64,000 bases of DNA from Phallus indusiatus (taxonomy: Eukaryota; Basidiomycota; Agaricomycetes; Phallales; Phallaceae). Where the stretch lies: NCBI GenBank assembly GCA_027605045.1, contig JAQFWX010000005.1, forward strand, positions 372,001 to 436,000. The letters run 5' to 3'. Position numbers and translations under genes: made by a program. Position 1 is the stretch's first letter; each line of letters begins with the position of its first letter. Shown here in pieces: positions 25,108-34,471 of the stretch. The notes under the pieces are model-generated. The model worked only from the letters and a program-made list of their open reading frames with translations. It ran no database searches and was not told the origin of the DNA.

Positions 25108-25419
25108 CGTATGAACAGAGTCTGAGGCAATGAGAGAGATCGTGGGGTGGTAAACGTTGAGGCCTGAGGTTCTTGCTACATAGTAAACAGTGACCGTCAC
25201 TGACTAGTACTGACTAGGACTCACCGTCAGTTTAATAATAGCATGTTCACAGCACTTTGTGCACACCTAGTTATATACATCTTGATGATATTTCAGCGAG
25301 CGTTCAAGGAAAAAACCCAAGGAATCAGAAAAAGTTAAAAAAAAAAGTTCAAAATAGAAGATTATAAATTTATATTTGCGCTTCATTAGTGCCTAAACGC
25401 GTGGCGTTACAAGCTCAGC

Positions 25420-25805
25420 GCCCTGAGATCAAAACCTTTTCAGTATGATAATCCACAACTCAAACTCTTGTAAGCTTTTTCCCATTTTCCGTAAAACCAC
25501 GTACCATCACGTGGCAATGAATACAAACATGTCCGGAGCCTCGTATTTCTCTCCCTTCTCTCCGTCATCCTTTTTCACTTTCTCATCGAAATCGTATACT
25601 CGTGCAAACACATCTCCGTGCTCAATGCGAAAGACAATGGATCCTTTTTCCCATTCCGTGCGGCTTTGGGCTCTTCTCCAGCGCGCGATAACCCTCCATT
25701 TCTTTTCTTCAGCACTGACGAGACCCATGAAGAACGAGCCGAGAAAGCTGTGCATTTTTTGGGCTCTCCGGGTGCGCGGGAAGTGCGTGCATGAATGTTT
25801 GTGAT
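25420..25805 (-). pseudogene. Inverted fragment of the Rex1-type exonuclease gene
   Basis: Reading the minus strand, this is a diverged copy of about 18,170-18,685 of the exonuclease gene. Shared peptide stretches include LGSFFMG, VSAEEKK and RVIAR, and an acidic tail ends APDMFVF where the parent has VPDVFVL. The copy keeps the splice-donor region (GTACGT) but has lost most of the following intron, and it joins the next-exon sequence (CTTGTAAGC side) nearly directly. Internal deletions remove the middle of the exon and no start or end of the gene is present. It abuts the duplicated secreted-gene block at about 25,805. It cannot encode an exonuclease. Confidence 0.8.
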
Positions 25806-26424
25806 TCTGACAGTTTGCTATAGGCCGTGTGAACAGATCAATGTCAAGTTTTGTAGTGTTTGTACCTGCCAGCTCAAGGAGACCCCCATCCACTTCAGCG
25901 TTATTGTTCCGCGTTATTGGGGCGTCTTCGTTCTAGTTACGACTCGGAGTCGCATTATCCAATATGATCACGGACAGTCTTGGGTCGCTCAAATTTTATG
26001 ATACTTACGTTGCTCTCACAAATCCATTCACAGGAACGAAACCATGATGACGGTCGGCGGTGAAGACTAAAAATAAAAATTATCGGTCCAGGCAGCACTG
26101 GTATGGAGAAACAACTCCGCTCGCCCTAAGGTTATGATGATGGCTGTACTTTCAATCAGGAAGCTCTTCCGTCGATCCTTTTGCATTTGGTGGCATGCGT
26201 GTGTCTCTGGCTAATCAGTTGAGGTAGTATCGTAAGAGATCATGCGCGCATGTAGAAGCCGATGAAATCCTCGAACCCAAAATGACAACGATGACAACCG
26301 GCACGGCCTATCCGCTGTTTAAACGTTTACTCCGGAGGTTTACAGCTTATTGGAATAATACAAGGGCGTGAACCCGACGCCTGTACTTTCTCGGGATCTT
26401 CACTCCGAATCTCAGACGTTTGCA

Positions 26425-26431
26425 TATAAAT
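26425..26431 (+). promoter_or_regulatory. TATA box of secreted-protein gene 2
   Basis: TATAAAT 103 bases before the ATG at 26528, at the same place as in the paralogue. Confidence 0.65.
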
Positions 26432-26527
26432 TGATCCGGGCTAATGGTCATTTCTTCCCCAAGCCTACTATCATACCTTTAATTTCTTCTCTCAATTCTC
26501 TTTTTTCATTCAAATTCAAACATCGCG

Positions 26528-27528
26528 ATGTACTCTTTCAAAACCGCCCACATTTTTTTCGGGATGACTTTGGCCACGACAATAATGGCAGCTCCCTTTA
26601 AGTCGAATGTTCATGTCCGGCGGGACGTGACTACAGATCTTGAAAATATGATTAATCCAATTGCTGGGCGTACTGTAAGTCTTACTTATGTCTGTATTAC
26701 TCTGCCTTTTTCACATTGACTGAGTTTATTTTTCCTTTTTCACTCTTCGTCTGGATCAGAACGACCTCGTCAATAATATTAATGGACTTACCTCCGATAG
26801 TGATCCGAACAACGTCGAAGTAAGTCACTAATCAAGTTGAATTATTTTGTGCAATCTAAACTTCTATATCATGTTCTAGACAATATTCAGAGCTTTCAAT
26901 ACCATCGCAACAGAGTTGGATTCAGTAAGAACCATCTCCTTGCATTGCTCTCCTTTATTGGGAACTATGTCTTATATCACCCATAAATAGCTAGCAAATA
27001 ACATCACCGTGAGTTTTTAATTTGTATTCCAATATTTAAAACAAATTAAGTTTAACTTCAACAAAGGCATTGCCAACTCCTATTACTACTGATAATGTTC
27101 AATTCATCGTTGGCTTCCAAGATTTCTTCACTTTATTGGGCGACCCCGGTACAGATCTGCTCAATAAGAGTGCCGTTATCGATGTTATAAGTACCCAACA
27201 CTTTGACTACGTCTTCCCTAACAACTCGAACTTCACCGACAGCTTCAAACAAACGTTCGGGCTATACCTAAACAAGGTTGGGGTAAGACAGTTTAGCTTG
27301 CGAATGAATATAATATATTATCACTACCGATAATTTTTGATTTTTTACAGAATCTAGTAACAATCATGGGGGACCAATTCTCCAGCGTATGTTTTTGTTT
27401 TACTTTTTGTTTTTTAAAAAAATTTCAAACACTCACAGTCATGCGTGTAGAATGTGACAAGCCTGTGGACAAATCAGATGTCTGGGACATTAGGAGTCTT
27501 AGTCATCACTTTAGAGCTGTTTACTTGA
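26528..27528 (+). CDS. Small secreted protein 2, paralogue of 15851-16835
   Basis: Same architecture as the first secreted gene: signal peptide MYSFKTAHIFFGMTLATTIM, then a helical mature region with DLVNNINGLTSDSDP and a last exon NVTSLWTNQMSGTLGVLVIT. Exon number and splice positions match the paralogue and all frames stay open, so it may still be made. The central exon has diverged more than the signal peptide and has lost a stretch of residues relative to gene 1; potential N-glycosylation sites (NNS, NVT) are new. The stop TGA at 27526-27528 comes from a different frame context than in the paralogue. Function as for gene 1 is unknown; the HsbA-like idea is inference. Confidence 0.7.
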
Positions 27529-27639
27529 GCGACTCGGAGCAGCTTGTAGGGTTCTTTGGAAACCGTAAATTGTCAAGCTTCAATGGAAATTATTTACGAG
27601 ATGGTTTTTTTTTACCTAAGAATATTCTTACAATCAATT

Positions 27640-27860
27640 AATCACAATTGTACGTGGAAGGGGTATAGGGATCGGCACCGTGTCCGTTACACGTTGACTT
27701 GCGAGGGTGTCGTTTGATCCACCCGCATACCGAATTACAACTTTTGATATGCGAATAATATCGCCAAGGCGATGGGTATGATTCGTTGTTTATTGTCTTC
27801 CCGGAGTTGTTACAAATGTTCATGATGTTCATTTTACCATTATTTATTGCGAGATGAGAG
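27640..27860 (-). repeat. Inverted copy of exonuclease promoter segment
   Basis: The reverse complement of about 27,750-27,860 matches about 17,000-17,110, including CTCGCAATAAATAATGG and AACAACTCC. The match fades toward 27,640. It lies directly downstream of the secreted-gene copy. Confidence 0.7.
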
Positions 27861-28384
27861 ATTATAGATGAAAGTGACCTGAAGAAATCATTATGTATAC
27901 TTACTGTAAATGATTGTTTCCTTGAGATTTGATATACACATTGAGTCAGATCCGGAGTTGCCCGGACAGCTGAACTCTAACCCATCCACATACAAAAATG
28001 TGCTGTATGTCCAAGCATTCGGGCTTTGAGTTTAGGGTTTGAAACGAGAGATTTGACCAAGTCCAGCGCGTTAACAAGCTGTGACGCCACAATGCCCCAA
28101 ACGCAGTGCAATGAACTCAACTAGAACAATTCTAAACAATCCTAAAGCGGTGGCGCCCGGAAAATCTCTGAAAAACGTCGGGTTCTTCATATCATTAAGC
28201 ATATCTATAACTAACAACTCGGACAGAACTATGGCAACTCTCTTTCGTTTGAACCAAGCTTGTTCTTGCATAAAAAGCAGAAAACTCGGCAATAGCTCAA
28301 AGTACTCGAATGAGACCCCTGACGACATAAGCCGGTACTGTAATAGCATAGTCATCGTACCCTTCCACGTGCAAGCAGAGGCTG

Positions 28385-28697
28385 AAGGACGGAGGGCGAC
28401 AAAAATTGGCTAACCAATATTGATCGCGGTGCGATCATTTTAGTGGTTAAACTAAAAAGAACAGATACTACACTTGATCTAAGCCTGCAAGAAAGGAAGT
28501 TATGAGAAAGAAACTCTAGCTTATTGACTGAAGTCGAAGACTCACCAAAAGGCCAGAGTGGTAAGGAAATAAAGATGCAAACCGTCTGGGTTATATACTG
28601 AGCTGAGGAGACGCCGACCGTGCACAGACCCAAATGGTTCGCGTATCAGAGAGGCTGCAGAGGCATAAGTTGTACGGTGAATTAGAAAAGCCGTCAT
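28385..28697 (-). repeat. Inverted copy of 14,690-14,995
   Basis: The reverse complement shares GGACGGAGGGCGACAAA, the GTTTAACCACT / GGTGCGATCATT stretch, the TGGCCTT..GGTGAGT stretch and GGCTTTT..TTCACCGTACAA with the upstream region of the secreted gene. It marks the right edge of the rearranged block. Bases 27,861-28,384 to its left are not recognised. Confidence 0.75.
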
Positions 28698-29227
28698 CAA
28701 GTGTTTAAGATCTGGAGCGTTTTTCCTCTCTCACGATCCTCTCCCCATATCATCCTGAGCACATGTGTAACTCATGAAGCCTGGGTACTCAAGAGATTCC
28801 CGAGCCGCGAATGTGCTTCGGAGATAAAACCAAGATCACTGGTATGTTTCTTTGAACCATTTCATGAGTATACTTTCCTTTCGCGCGACCTCGGTTTATT
28901 AGCCAGAGATACATGCACGCGACTAATTCACATCACTAATCAGGTTCAAATGTGAGGACTACTTTTCATAACTTCCTGGCGCCATCACCATACTGAGGGT
29001 TTTATAAGGTGCACCATCCTCCAATGGCTGAATGACGAAACATTGGCGATCCATTTCCCCTCTGCCTCTTATTTTCGACAGATTGGGCATTGGATGTGCA
29101 TTGATAGACGCTGCAACCTGTTGCATACGGGGGTCCGCTAGCCTACCCAGTGATCGCCATTGAATAAATTCAGGACATTTAAAACTCATCAATGAACATC
29201 ATAAAATGTTCAACATGAGATACTTAC
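28698..29227. other. Intergenic, no supported gene
   Basis: Between the duplicated block and the hairpin element. No gene, repeat or RNA recognised. Confidence 0.4.
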
Positions 29228-29480
29228 AGCTATTTTGGTTACGTAAGGCGGACGCGCGAGTCACGGGATTTTTCCCGTCCTGAAAAGATGGCCTTATATT
29301 TCAACAACCGTTGCGAGTTAAGGAAATATTTATATGTAAAATTATTTAATATAATTTAAGCTACCTATAAGTCAATGTTTGATGTCTTAACTCGCAACGG
29401 TTGTTGAGATATAAGGTCATCTTTTCAGGACGGGAAAAATCCCGTGACTCGCGCGTCCGCCTTACGTAACCGAAATAGCT
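29228..29480. mobile_element. Hairpin element (MITE-like), 253 bp with 95-bp inverted arms
   Basis: Arms 29228-29322 and 29386-29480 are inverted repeats of 95 bases with three mismatches by my count, around a 63-base AT-rich centre. Each arm contains a smaller palindrome (CGGGATTTTTCCCG). Ends read AGCTATTT(T/C)GGTTACG. It encodes nothing. Size, near-perfect long inverted arms and AT-rich middle fit a non-autonomous DNA transposon, but no target-site duplication is evident at either edge. Confidence 0.75.
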
Positions 29481-29486
29481 CAGTGG
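29476..29486 (+). other. tRNA A-box-like sequence at the hairpin edge
   Basis: TAGCTCAGTGG overlaps the last bases of the hairpin and fits the pol III A-box consensus. No B box or cloverleaf follows, so it is not called a tRNA. Confidence 0.3.
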
Positions 29487-30284
29487 TTGAGTGCTTCCAC
29501 GTCGGCGACATTGCATAGAGTAGCTTTATAGGCTTGCGAGAAAACATCAATGTGCTACATGACTAATCCCTACATACGTGTGATTACTGAACTTCACATC
29601 GCCCCAATGGTGGGGAACAGTCGCGCTAGAGAAGATGGACAAAATTAGTAGTTATCGATGCAAGTCCATTTTGATTAGACCGTCCTCAAATTCGACTGTG
29701 AGCCTAGTAACTGATTCAACGAGAATAAATAGTGATAAGACTAACAAGGAAACGAAGATATATATACACTATAACCCCACGAAATAATCCCCCATTCTGA
29801 CGGAGGTGCACCAGTTTCGGATTTAGAATACACGACATCATGATGCCTAATAAGTTTTCCAGACGAATTTCTTTTTATCACTTCACAAAGGCGAGAAGGA
29901 TGGCGTTCATGTGGGTTCACAACGTATAGTTGCATATATTGAAGAGTCTTGATGCGAGAAAATTGCTTCATTATTCTCTCAGCTTCATTTGGATGAAGGC
30001 TTGTGGACAGGAACACGTGCGTGACTTGAGAATATGATGCCAAAGCCGCCACCCAGCGTTTCTAATTTTAATAAGAAAGATAAATAAAAAAGTGACGGTA
30101 TATTGTGAGTCAATATTAAAGACTTACTATATCCATTGGCGATAATGATCCGAGAATATTTATTTTTCGTAGATTCGGCGCGCTTTTCACAATATCCGCC
30201 AGATCAGAATTATCATATTTGTAGGAGGAGGCGAACTGTAGGGTTTCGAGGCTCGACATTTGGACTGTATGATCGAAGTAACAG

Positions 30285-30297
30285 CCATTTGTTTTGT
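30285..30297. repeat. Target-site duplication, LINE 3' side
   Basis: CCATTTGTTTTGT, identical to 36251-36263. On the coding strand it reads ACAAAACAAATGG and lies inside the F-box exon. Confidence 0.92.
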
Positions 30298-30499
30298 GTG
30301 TGTGTGTGTGTGTGGATCCTATGAGTCTCGAAGGGCCTGGCCCTATGTTTTGAGACTTTTCCTCCTTCGTGTTCTTCTTTGCCGCTTAGGTCTCTGTGTT
30401 TTGTCCTGATAGCCTGAAAAGTCTGCCGTCCCCGTCTATCTCCTCCCCCTGCTTGTTTCTCGTTGGCGGTTCTCCGGGTTATGATTATGAGTGTGGCCA

Positions 30500-33400
30500 T
30501 TACATCGCGTTTGGGTTCCTCTTCCTCTTCGAGTTCTTGCCCCGGTTGGTTGTCTTGGGTTCGTCAAAGGTTCCGTATGGTGTTTCGAATCGTTTCGTTT
30601 TGTTGACGAATTCGAAGAGGTACTTCATCGCTTTTGGGCTTGCTAGAAGTGTCTTCTTAGAGATGATGTGCTGCCGATAATATTGCTGCATCTTGAGGCG
30701 GTGCCTGTCGTGTCTCGGGCATTTCATCAAGTAGTGTGACACGTCTTCTCTTTCTAGCTCGCATGCTTGGCATAGTGGTGATTCCGCCTTTCCTATCTTG
30801 TACAGGAAATGGTTTAACGGTATGTGACCTGTTCTTAACTGCATTAGTATGGACGTATTGCGACGTGGGAACTTATTGGTTAATTTCAGAAAGCTTGTGC
30901 CTGGTAGCGCGTTGTCTATTTCTCTCATGCGCGCCCCTCTAGGTGATCCCTCCCATCTCTCTGCCGCTCGCCGTTTAAGGCTTGTTTCTCTTGCCTGTCT
31001 TGCGGCTGATCTGCTGATTGGGAGTTCCTGTAGGTAGGTAAGATGTTCGCTGTTTAGATCGCCGTCAGTGATCGCTTTTGCAGCCTCTTTATCTGCTTCT
31101 TCGTTTCCTTCGATCCCTTCATGCCCCGGCGTCCATATCAACTTTATCTTCTTACGCTGCGCTTTGAGTAGAGACTTTATCTGTTTCTGAATGTGTTCCA
31201 CCAGATGCTGTCCCGGCACTGCTCTCTGTCTCTGTGTTGCCTGAATTGCCGCTTGGTTGTCCAACATGATGAGCACTTGGTCTGAGCTCCGGATACTCTT
31301 TGCAATGTCTAATGCTAAGCTTATCCCCACTAGTTCCGCCTCGTACACCGTGTGTTCCTCCTCTGAGCCGAGTAGCTTGCGTCTTACATGCTTGCGCCCC
31401 CTGCTGTCCCAGTATATTGCTGCCGCGCCCACCATGCCGTCTCTACATGATCCGTCAGAGTATACTGTCCGACAGTCCCTGTACTTATCTGTGTTTTGCA
31501 CTGCTGTTTCCCTGCTTGTTTCTATTTCTATTTCGTGAGTGCTTGTCCACTTCGGGCCCCAGATGCTTGGTTTGATCTTTTCATGTGTATTCGGGTCAAT
31601 GTCACTCCCGTGAAGGATGTCGTGCAGCGGGCTTCTGTGCTTCTTTACATTACGTTTGGCTGCTCTTTGTATTGGTTTGTGCAAAACGTGTGAGTCTGGT
31701 ATCGTCGCTAGCCTAGTGCCCGCTCTGACTATTACCTTCTCCACTAGAAGATCGAAAGGCAAGAAGTTCGCATGTGCGTCCAACACATCTGATGCAGTTG
31801 TTCTCAGGGCTCCTGTGACCGCTATTGCCGCCTCTCTCTGTACTCTGGTCAGTTTCTTTATGATGCCCTTTACTCCTCTTGTTCCGCTGACCGCTGGTGC
31901 CAGAAAAACATCTGCCGCGTATAGCATCTTGGGTACTGCCACAGCTAGGTAGAACCTCCTCATGTGCTTTGTAGATGTGCCTTTTGTGAGCTTAGTCAGT
32001 CTCCGAAATTGGCTTACCCATTTTGACCCTTTCTGCAGTGCGTAGTCTGCATGTGCCGTAAACCTTAGTTCCTCGTCCATCAACACTCCTAGGAACCTGT
32101 GTTGGTGAGTTGGTTTTATGGTCATACCGTTGATCTTTATGGGCGGCCGTTTTCGGGGTACTGATTTTCCTCTCCTGTTGCTATCTGCCTCCCTTCGCCT
32201 CGAGAAGCCCATGAGGGCAAATTTCTCCGTGGCGAATTTGCAATTGTGTTCCTTTGCCCATTGGCTGGCCCCATGTGTGCCGTTCATCAAATCCTGCAGG
32301 GTTTTCACGGCCTCTTCCAGTGTCTTTGCCCTGGCTAATAGAGTTGTATCGTCAGCAAAAATGATTACCTCTACATCTTTCCTATCCTTGGCTAGGTCCG
32401 CAAGTGCCGCATTGTAAAAGGCAAAGCATGGTCCTGACTCTGGCCTACCTTGGTCCAAGCCTATTTTCAGGTCTAGCGGTTGTGACTTGTAATTGTCGAA
32501 CGTCAGTGCTGTCTTTCTCCCTGACATTACTTTTGTTAACCAGTCAGTGTACCGTTGTGGGACTCCTCTCTTTCTCATGCCGTGTGCTAACCATTCTGGT
32601 AGCACGCTTGGGAACGCTGCTTTGATGTCAAGGAATAGGGCTGCTACTTCTTCGCCTCCTCTCCATGCATTCTTTATGAATGACATTGCATGCTGCAGGG
32701 CATCTGTTGTTGTATGTCCTGGGCGGCATCCAAACTGTGTGGGTGGCAAGAGGGAATATTTCTCTGCAAAGGCCAGTAGATCTTCCGATACACATGAAGA
32801 TAGCACTTTACCTATTGTATCTAGGAGGGCAATTGGCCTATAGGCGTTGGGTTCTGCATAGTCTGGTTTTCCTGGTTTTCGCAACACTATAATCTCCGAA
32901 TCTTTCCATTCTTGTGGGAAATACCCTATGCGGAACGTCGCGCGGAATAGCGGCCCTATGATTGGTACTATCAGTTGAGCTGTCTTTTTTAGTACCACAT
33001 TTGGTATTCCATTGCTCCCTGGTGCCTTGTAGGGTTTCAGGCGCTCGATCGCTTTGTGAATCTGTGTGTCCGTGATCTCTCTGAACTCGAATTTAGATGG
33101 CGGGTACTTGTAGTTGGTGGGTGGCTTTTGGTATTCACCAATGTCTGGAAAAAAGGTTCTAAATAACAGGTTAGCTTTTTCTTCATCATTTTCCGTGTAC
33201 GTTACTGTTCCGTTCTCTTTTTTCTTTTTCAGTGCTAAGGTCTTACTCGCTGAACCATCGGTCGGGTCTCCTGTCACGTATTTATGTGCGTTCCACATGG
33301 TTCGCTCATCTACACTTGCTAGGAAATCGTCCCAGTGGTCTCGCTTTGTGTTGCGGATTTCTTGTGTGAACTTGTTTTGCGCAACTCGCAATGCTTCGTG

Positions 33401-34471
33401 TATCGGGTCTTGTGTGTCATGTCGCCGCTTTTTGCTTCTATTTCTGATTTTCTTCAACTCCCTGTGCAGTTCTGTCAGTTCTTTTGTCCACCATCTTTTT
33501 GCGTACCTTGTTATTTTCGAGCGTGGGACAACTTTGCTGATTGTGCCTTGTATGGCTTCCGTCAGAGCTTTTAGTCTGTTGTTGAAGGTCTCCCGAGTTT
33601 CTATCACCTCGCTTGTTGGTATGTTCGCGAGCTTTGGTTGGAGATCCTTTCGGAATTCCTTCCAATCTGTCTCTTTGAAATTGAAGATTTCTTTGTCCAC
33701 TGTCTTCGCTGTGCTGGTGACTATCCGTGTGACTATTGGGAAGTGGTCAGTGCGTGGTGGTGTTTCTCTTTCTATTGGTTTGCATGACGCTAGTCTCTCC
33801 ACAATCCCTGGTGAGGCGAATACATTGTCTGGGCGGGTGTAGTTGCCTGTGGCCATGGCTTTGAGGGTAGGGAGGTTACGCGGGAGGATCATCTGTAATC
33901 CTAGATCATCAGTGCAATTGATCAGTATCTGAGCCTTATCTAGGTTTTCGTGTGTGAACAAATGTGAGTTTCTCAGTTCATCCCATCTTGGGTGGTGCCT
34001 GTTGAAGTCCCCCATCCATAGAACATGAGCTTGACTCCCGCGTATCTTGTTAACCTCTCTTACTGTCGCTGTCATTGCGTCATGCAGTGTGCGGCTATGT
34101 GCTATGTCACAGTAGATATTTATAATCAGTATCTGGCCCATATCTGTTTTTACCTTTATTCCCACTGCGTCTGGTGAGTCAATATTAATTTGATCCCACT
34201 CTTTAATCTTGGTGTTTACCAAGATTATTGCTCGTGACCGCTCTTCCCCGTCTTTCATGTGTTTGCTTGGTGTGACTACCTTCCATGCTCTTGTAGCTCT
34301 TGTGTTGTTGAAACGGTCGAAGTATGGTTCCTGGATGGCTATTATGTCAGTGGTTAGTGGGTTTACCGTGTTGATCATGCTCAATGTGGCATCGCTTGAT
34401 TTGTTTAGGTTCTGTTGTCTAATCGTTAGTGTCTGTTCTCTTTGATCATTTGTGCTTATCTCGTCAATCAT
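30500..34471 (-). CDS. LINE ORF2: endonuclease, reverse transcriptase, RNase H
   Basis: 1,323-residue polyprotein. Residues about 1-250 form an apurinic-type endonuclease (IAIQEPYF, WMGDFNRHH, RTDHFPI), which nicks the target. Residues about 460-770 are the reverse transcriptase: YRPIALLDTIGKVL, FLDIKAAFPSV and the catalytic FADDTTLL near residue 705. Residues about 1003-1130 are RNase H: YSDGSCRDG, YEAELVGISLALD, DNQAAI and WTPGHEGIEGNEEADKEA with its acidic residues. The C-terminus has a C..C..H..C-type end (CQACELEREDVSHYLMKC). The ATG overlaps the ORF1 stop in ATGA, suggesting termination-coupled re-initiation. No stop or frameshift is present. It replicates the element by target-primed reverse transcription. 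Confidence 0.95.
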   Translation of the reverse strand: MIDEISTNDQREQTLTIRQQNLNKSSDATLSMINTVNPLTTDIIAIQEPYFDRFNNTRATRAWKVVTPSKHMKDGEERSRAIILVNTKIKEWDQINIDSPDAVGIKVKTDMGQILIINIYCDIAHSRTLHDAMTATVREVNKIRGSQAHVLWMGDFNRHHPRWDELRNSHLFTHENLDKAQILINCTDDLGLQMILPRNLPTLKAMATGNYTRPDNVFASPGIVERLASCKPIERETPPRTDHFPIVTRIVTSTAKTVDKEIFNFKETDWKEFRKDLQPKLANIPTSEVIETRETFNNRLKALTEAIQGTISKVVPRSKITRYAKRWWTKELTELHRELKKIRNRSKKRRHDTQDPIHEALRVAQNKFTQEIRNTKRDHWDDFLASVDERTMWNAHKYVTGDPTDGSASKTLALKKKKENGTVTYTENDEEKANLLFRTFFPDIGEYQKPPTNYKYPPSKFEFREITDTQIHKAIERLKPYKAPGSNGIPNVVLKKTAQLIVPIIGPLFRATFRIGYFPQEWKDSEIIVLRKPGKPDYAEPNAYRPIALLDTIGKVLSSCVSEDLLAFAEKYSLLPPTQFGCRPGHTTTDALQHAMSFIKNAWRGGEEVAALFLDIKAAFPSVLPEWLAHGMRKRGVPQRYTDWLTKVMSGRKTALTFDNYKSQPLDLKIGLDQGRPESGPCFAFYNAALADLAKDRKDVEVIIFADDTTLLARAKTLEEAVKTLQDLMNGTHGASQWAKEHNCKFATEKFALMGFSRRREADSNRRGKSVPRKRPPIKINGMTIKPTHQHRFLGVLMDEELRFTAHADYALQKGSKWVSQFRRLTKLTKGTSTKHMRRFYLAVAVPKMLYAADVFLAPAVSGTRGVKGIIKKLTRVQREAAIAVTGALRTTASDVLDAHANFLPFDLLVEKVIVRAGTRLATIPDSHVLHKPIQRAAKRNVKKHRSPLHDILHGSDIDPNTHEKIKPSIWGPKWTSTHEIEIETSRETAVQNTDKYRDCRTVYSDGSCRDGMVGAAAIYWDSRGRKHVRRKLLGSEEEHTVYEAELVGISLALDIAKSIRSSDQVLIMLDNQAAIQATQRQRAVPGQHLVEHIQKQIKSLLKAQRKKIKLIWTPGHEGIEGNEEADKEAAKAITDGDLNSEHLTYLQELPISRSAARQARETSLKRRAAERWEGSPRGARMREIDNALPGTSFLKLTNKFPRRNTSILMQLRTGHIPLNHFLYKIGKAESPLCQACELEREDVSHYLMKCPRHDRHRLKMQQYYRQHIISKKTLLASPKAMKYLFEFVNKTKRFETPYGTFDEPKTTNRGKNSKRKRNPNAM

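Larger units (their letters stand above)
25805..27560 (+). repeat. Direct-orientation copy of the secreted-gene block
   Basis: Diverged copy of about 14,995-16,870. It carries matching promoter stretches (for example GATGACGG near 26,048 versus 15,360), TATA box, exon layout and intron positions. Relative to the source it lacks about 130 bases upstream. It is bounded on the left by the inverted exonuclease fragment and on the right by inverted sequence from the exonuclease promoter. Confidence 0.75.

Noticed and set aside
24961..25200. Longer N-terminus of the first CFEM protein starting at 25200
   Set aside because: The in-frame Met at 25107 gives a clean signal peptide; the extra 31 residues are not signal-like.
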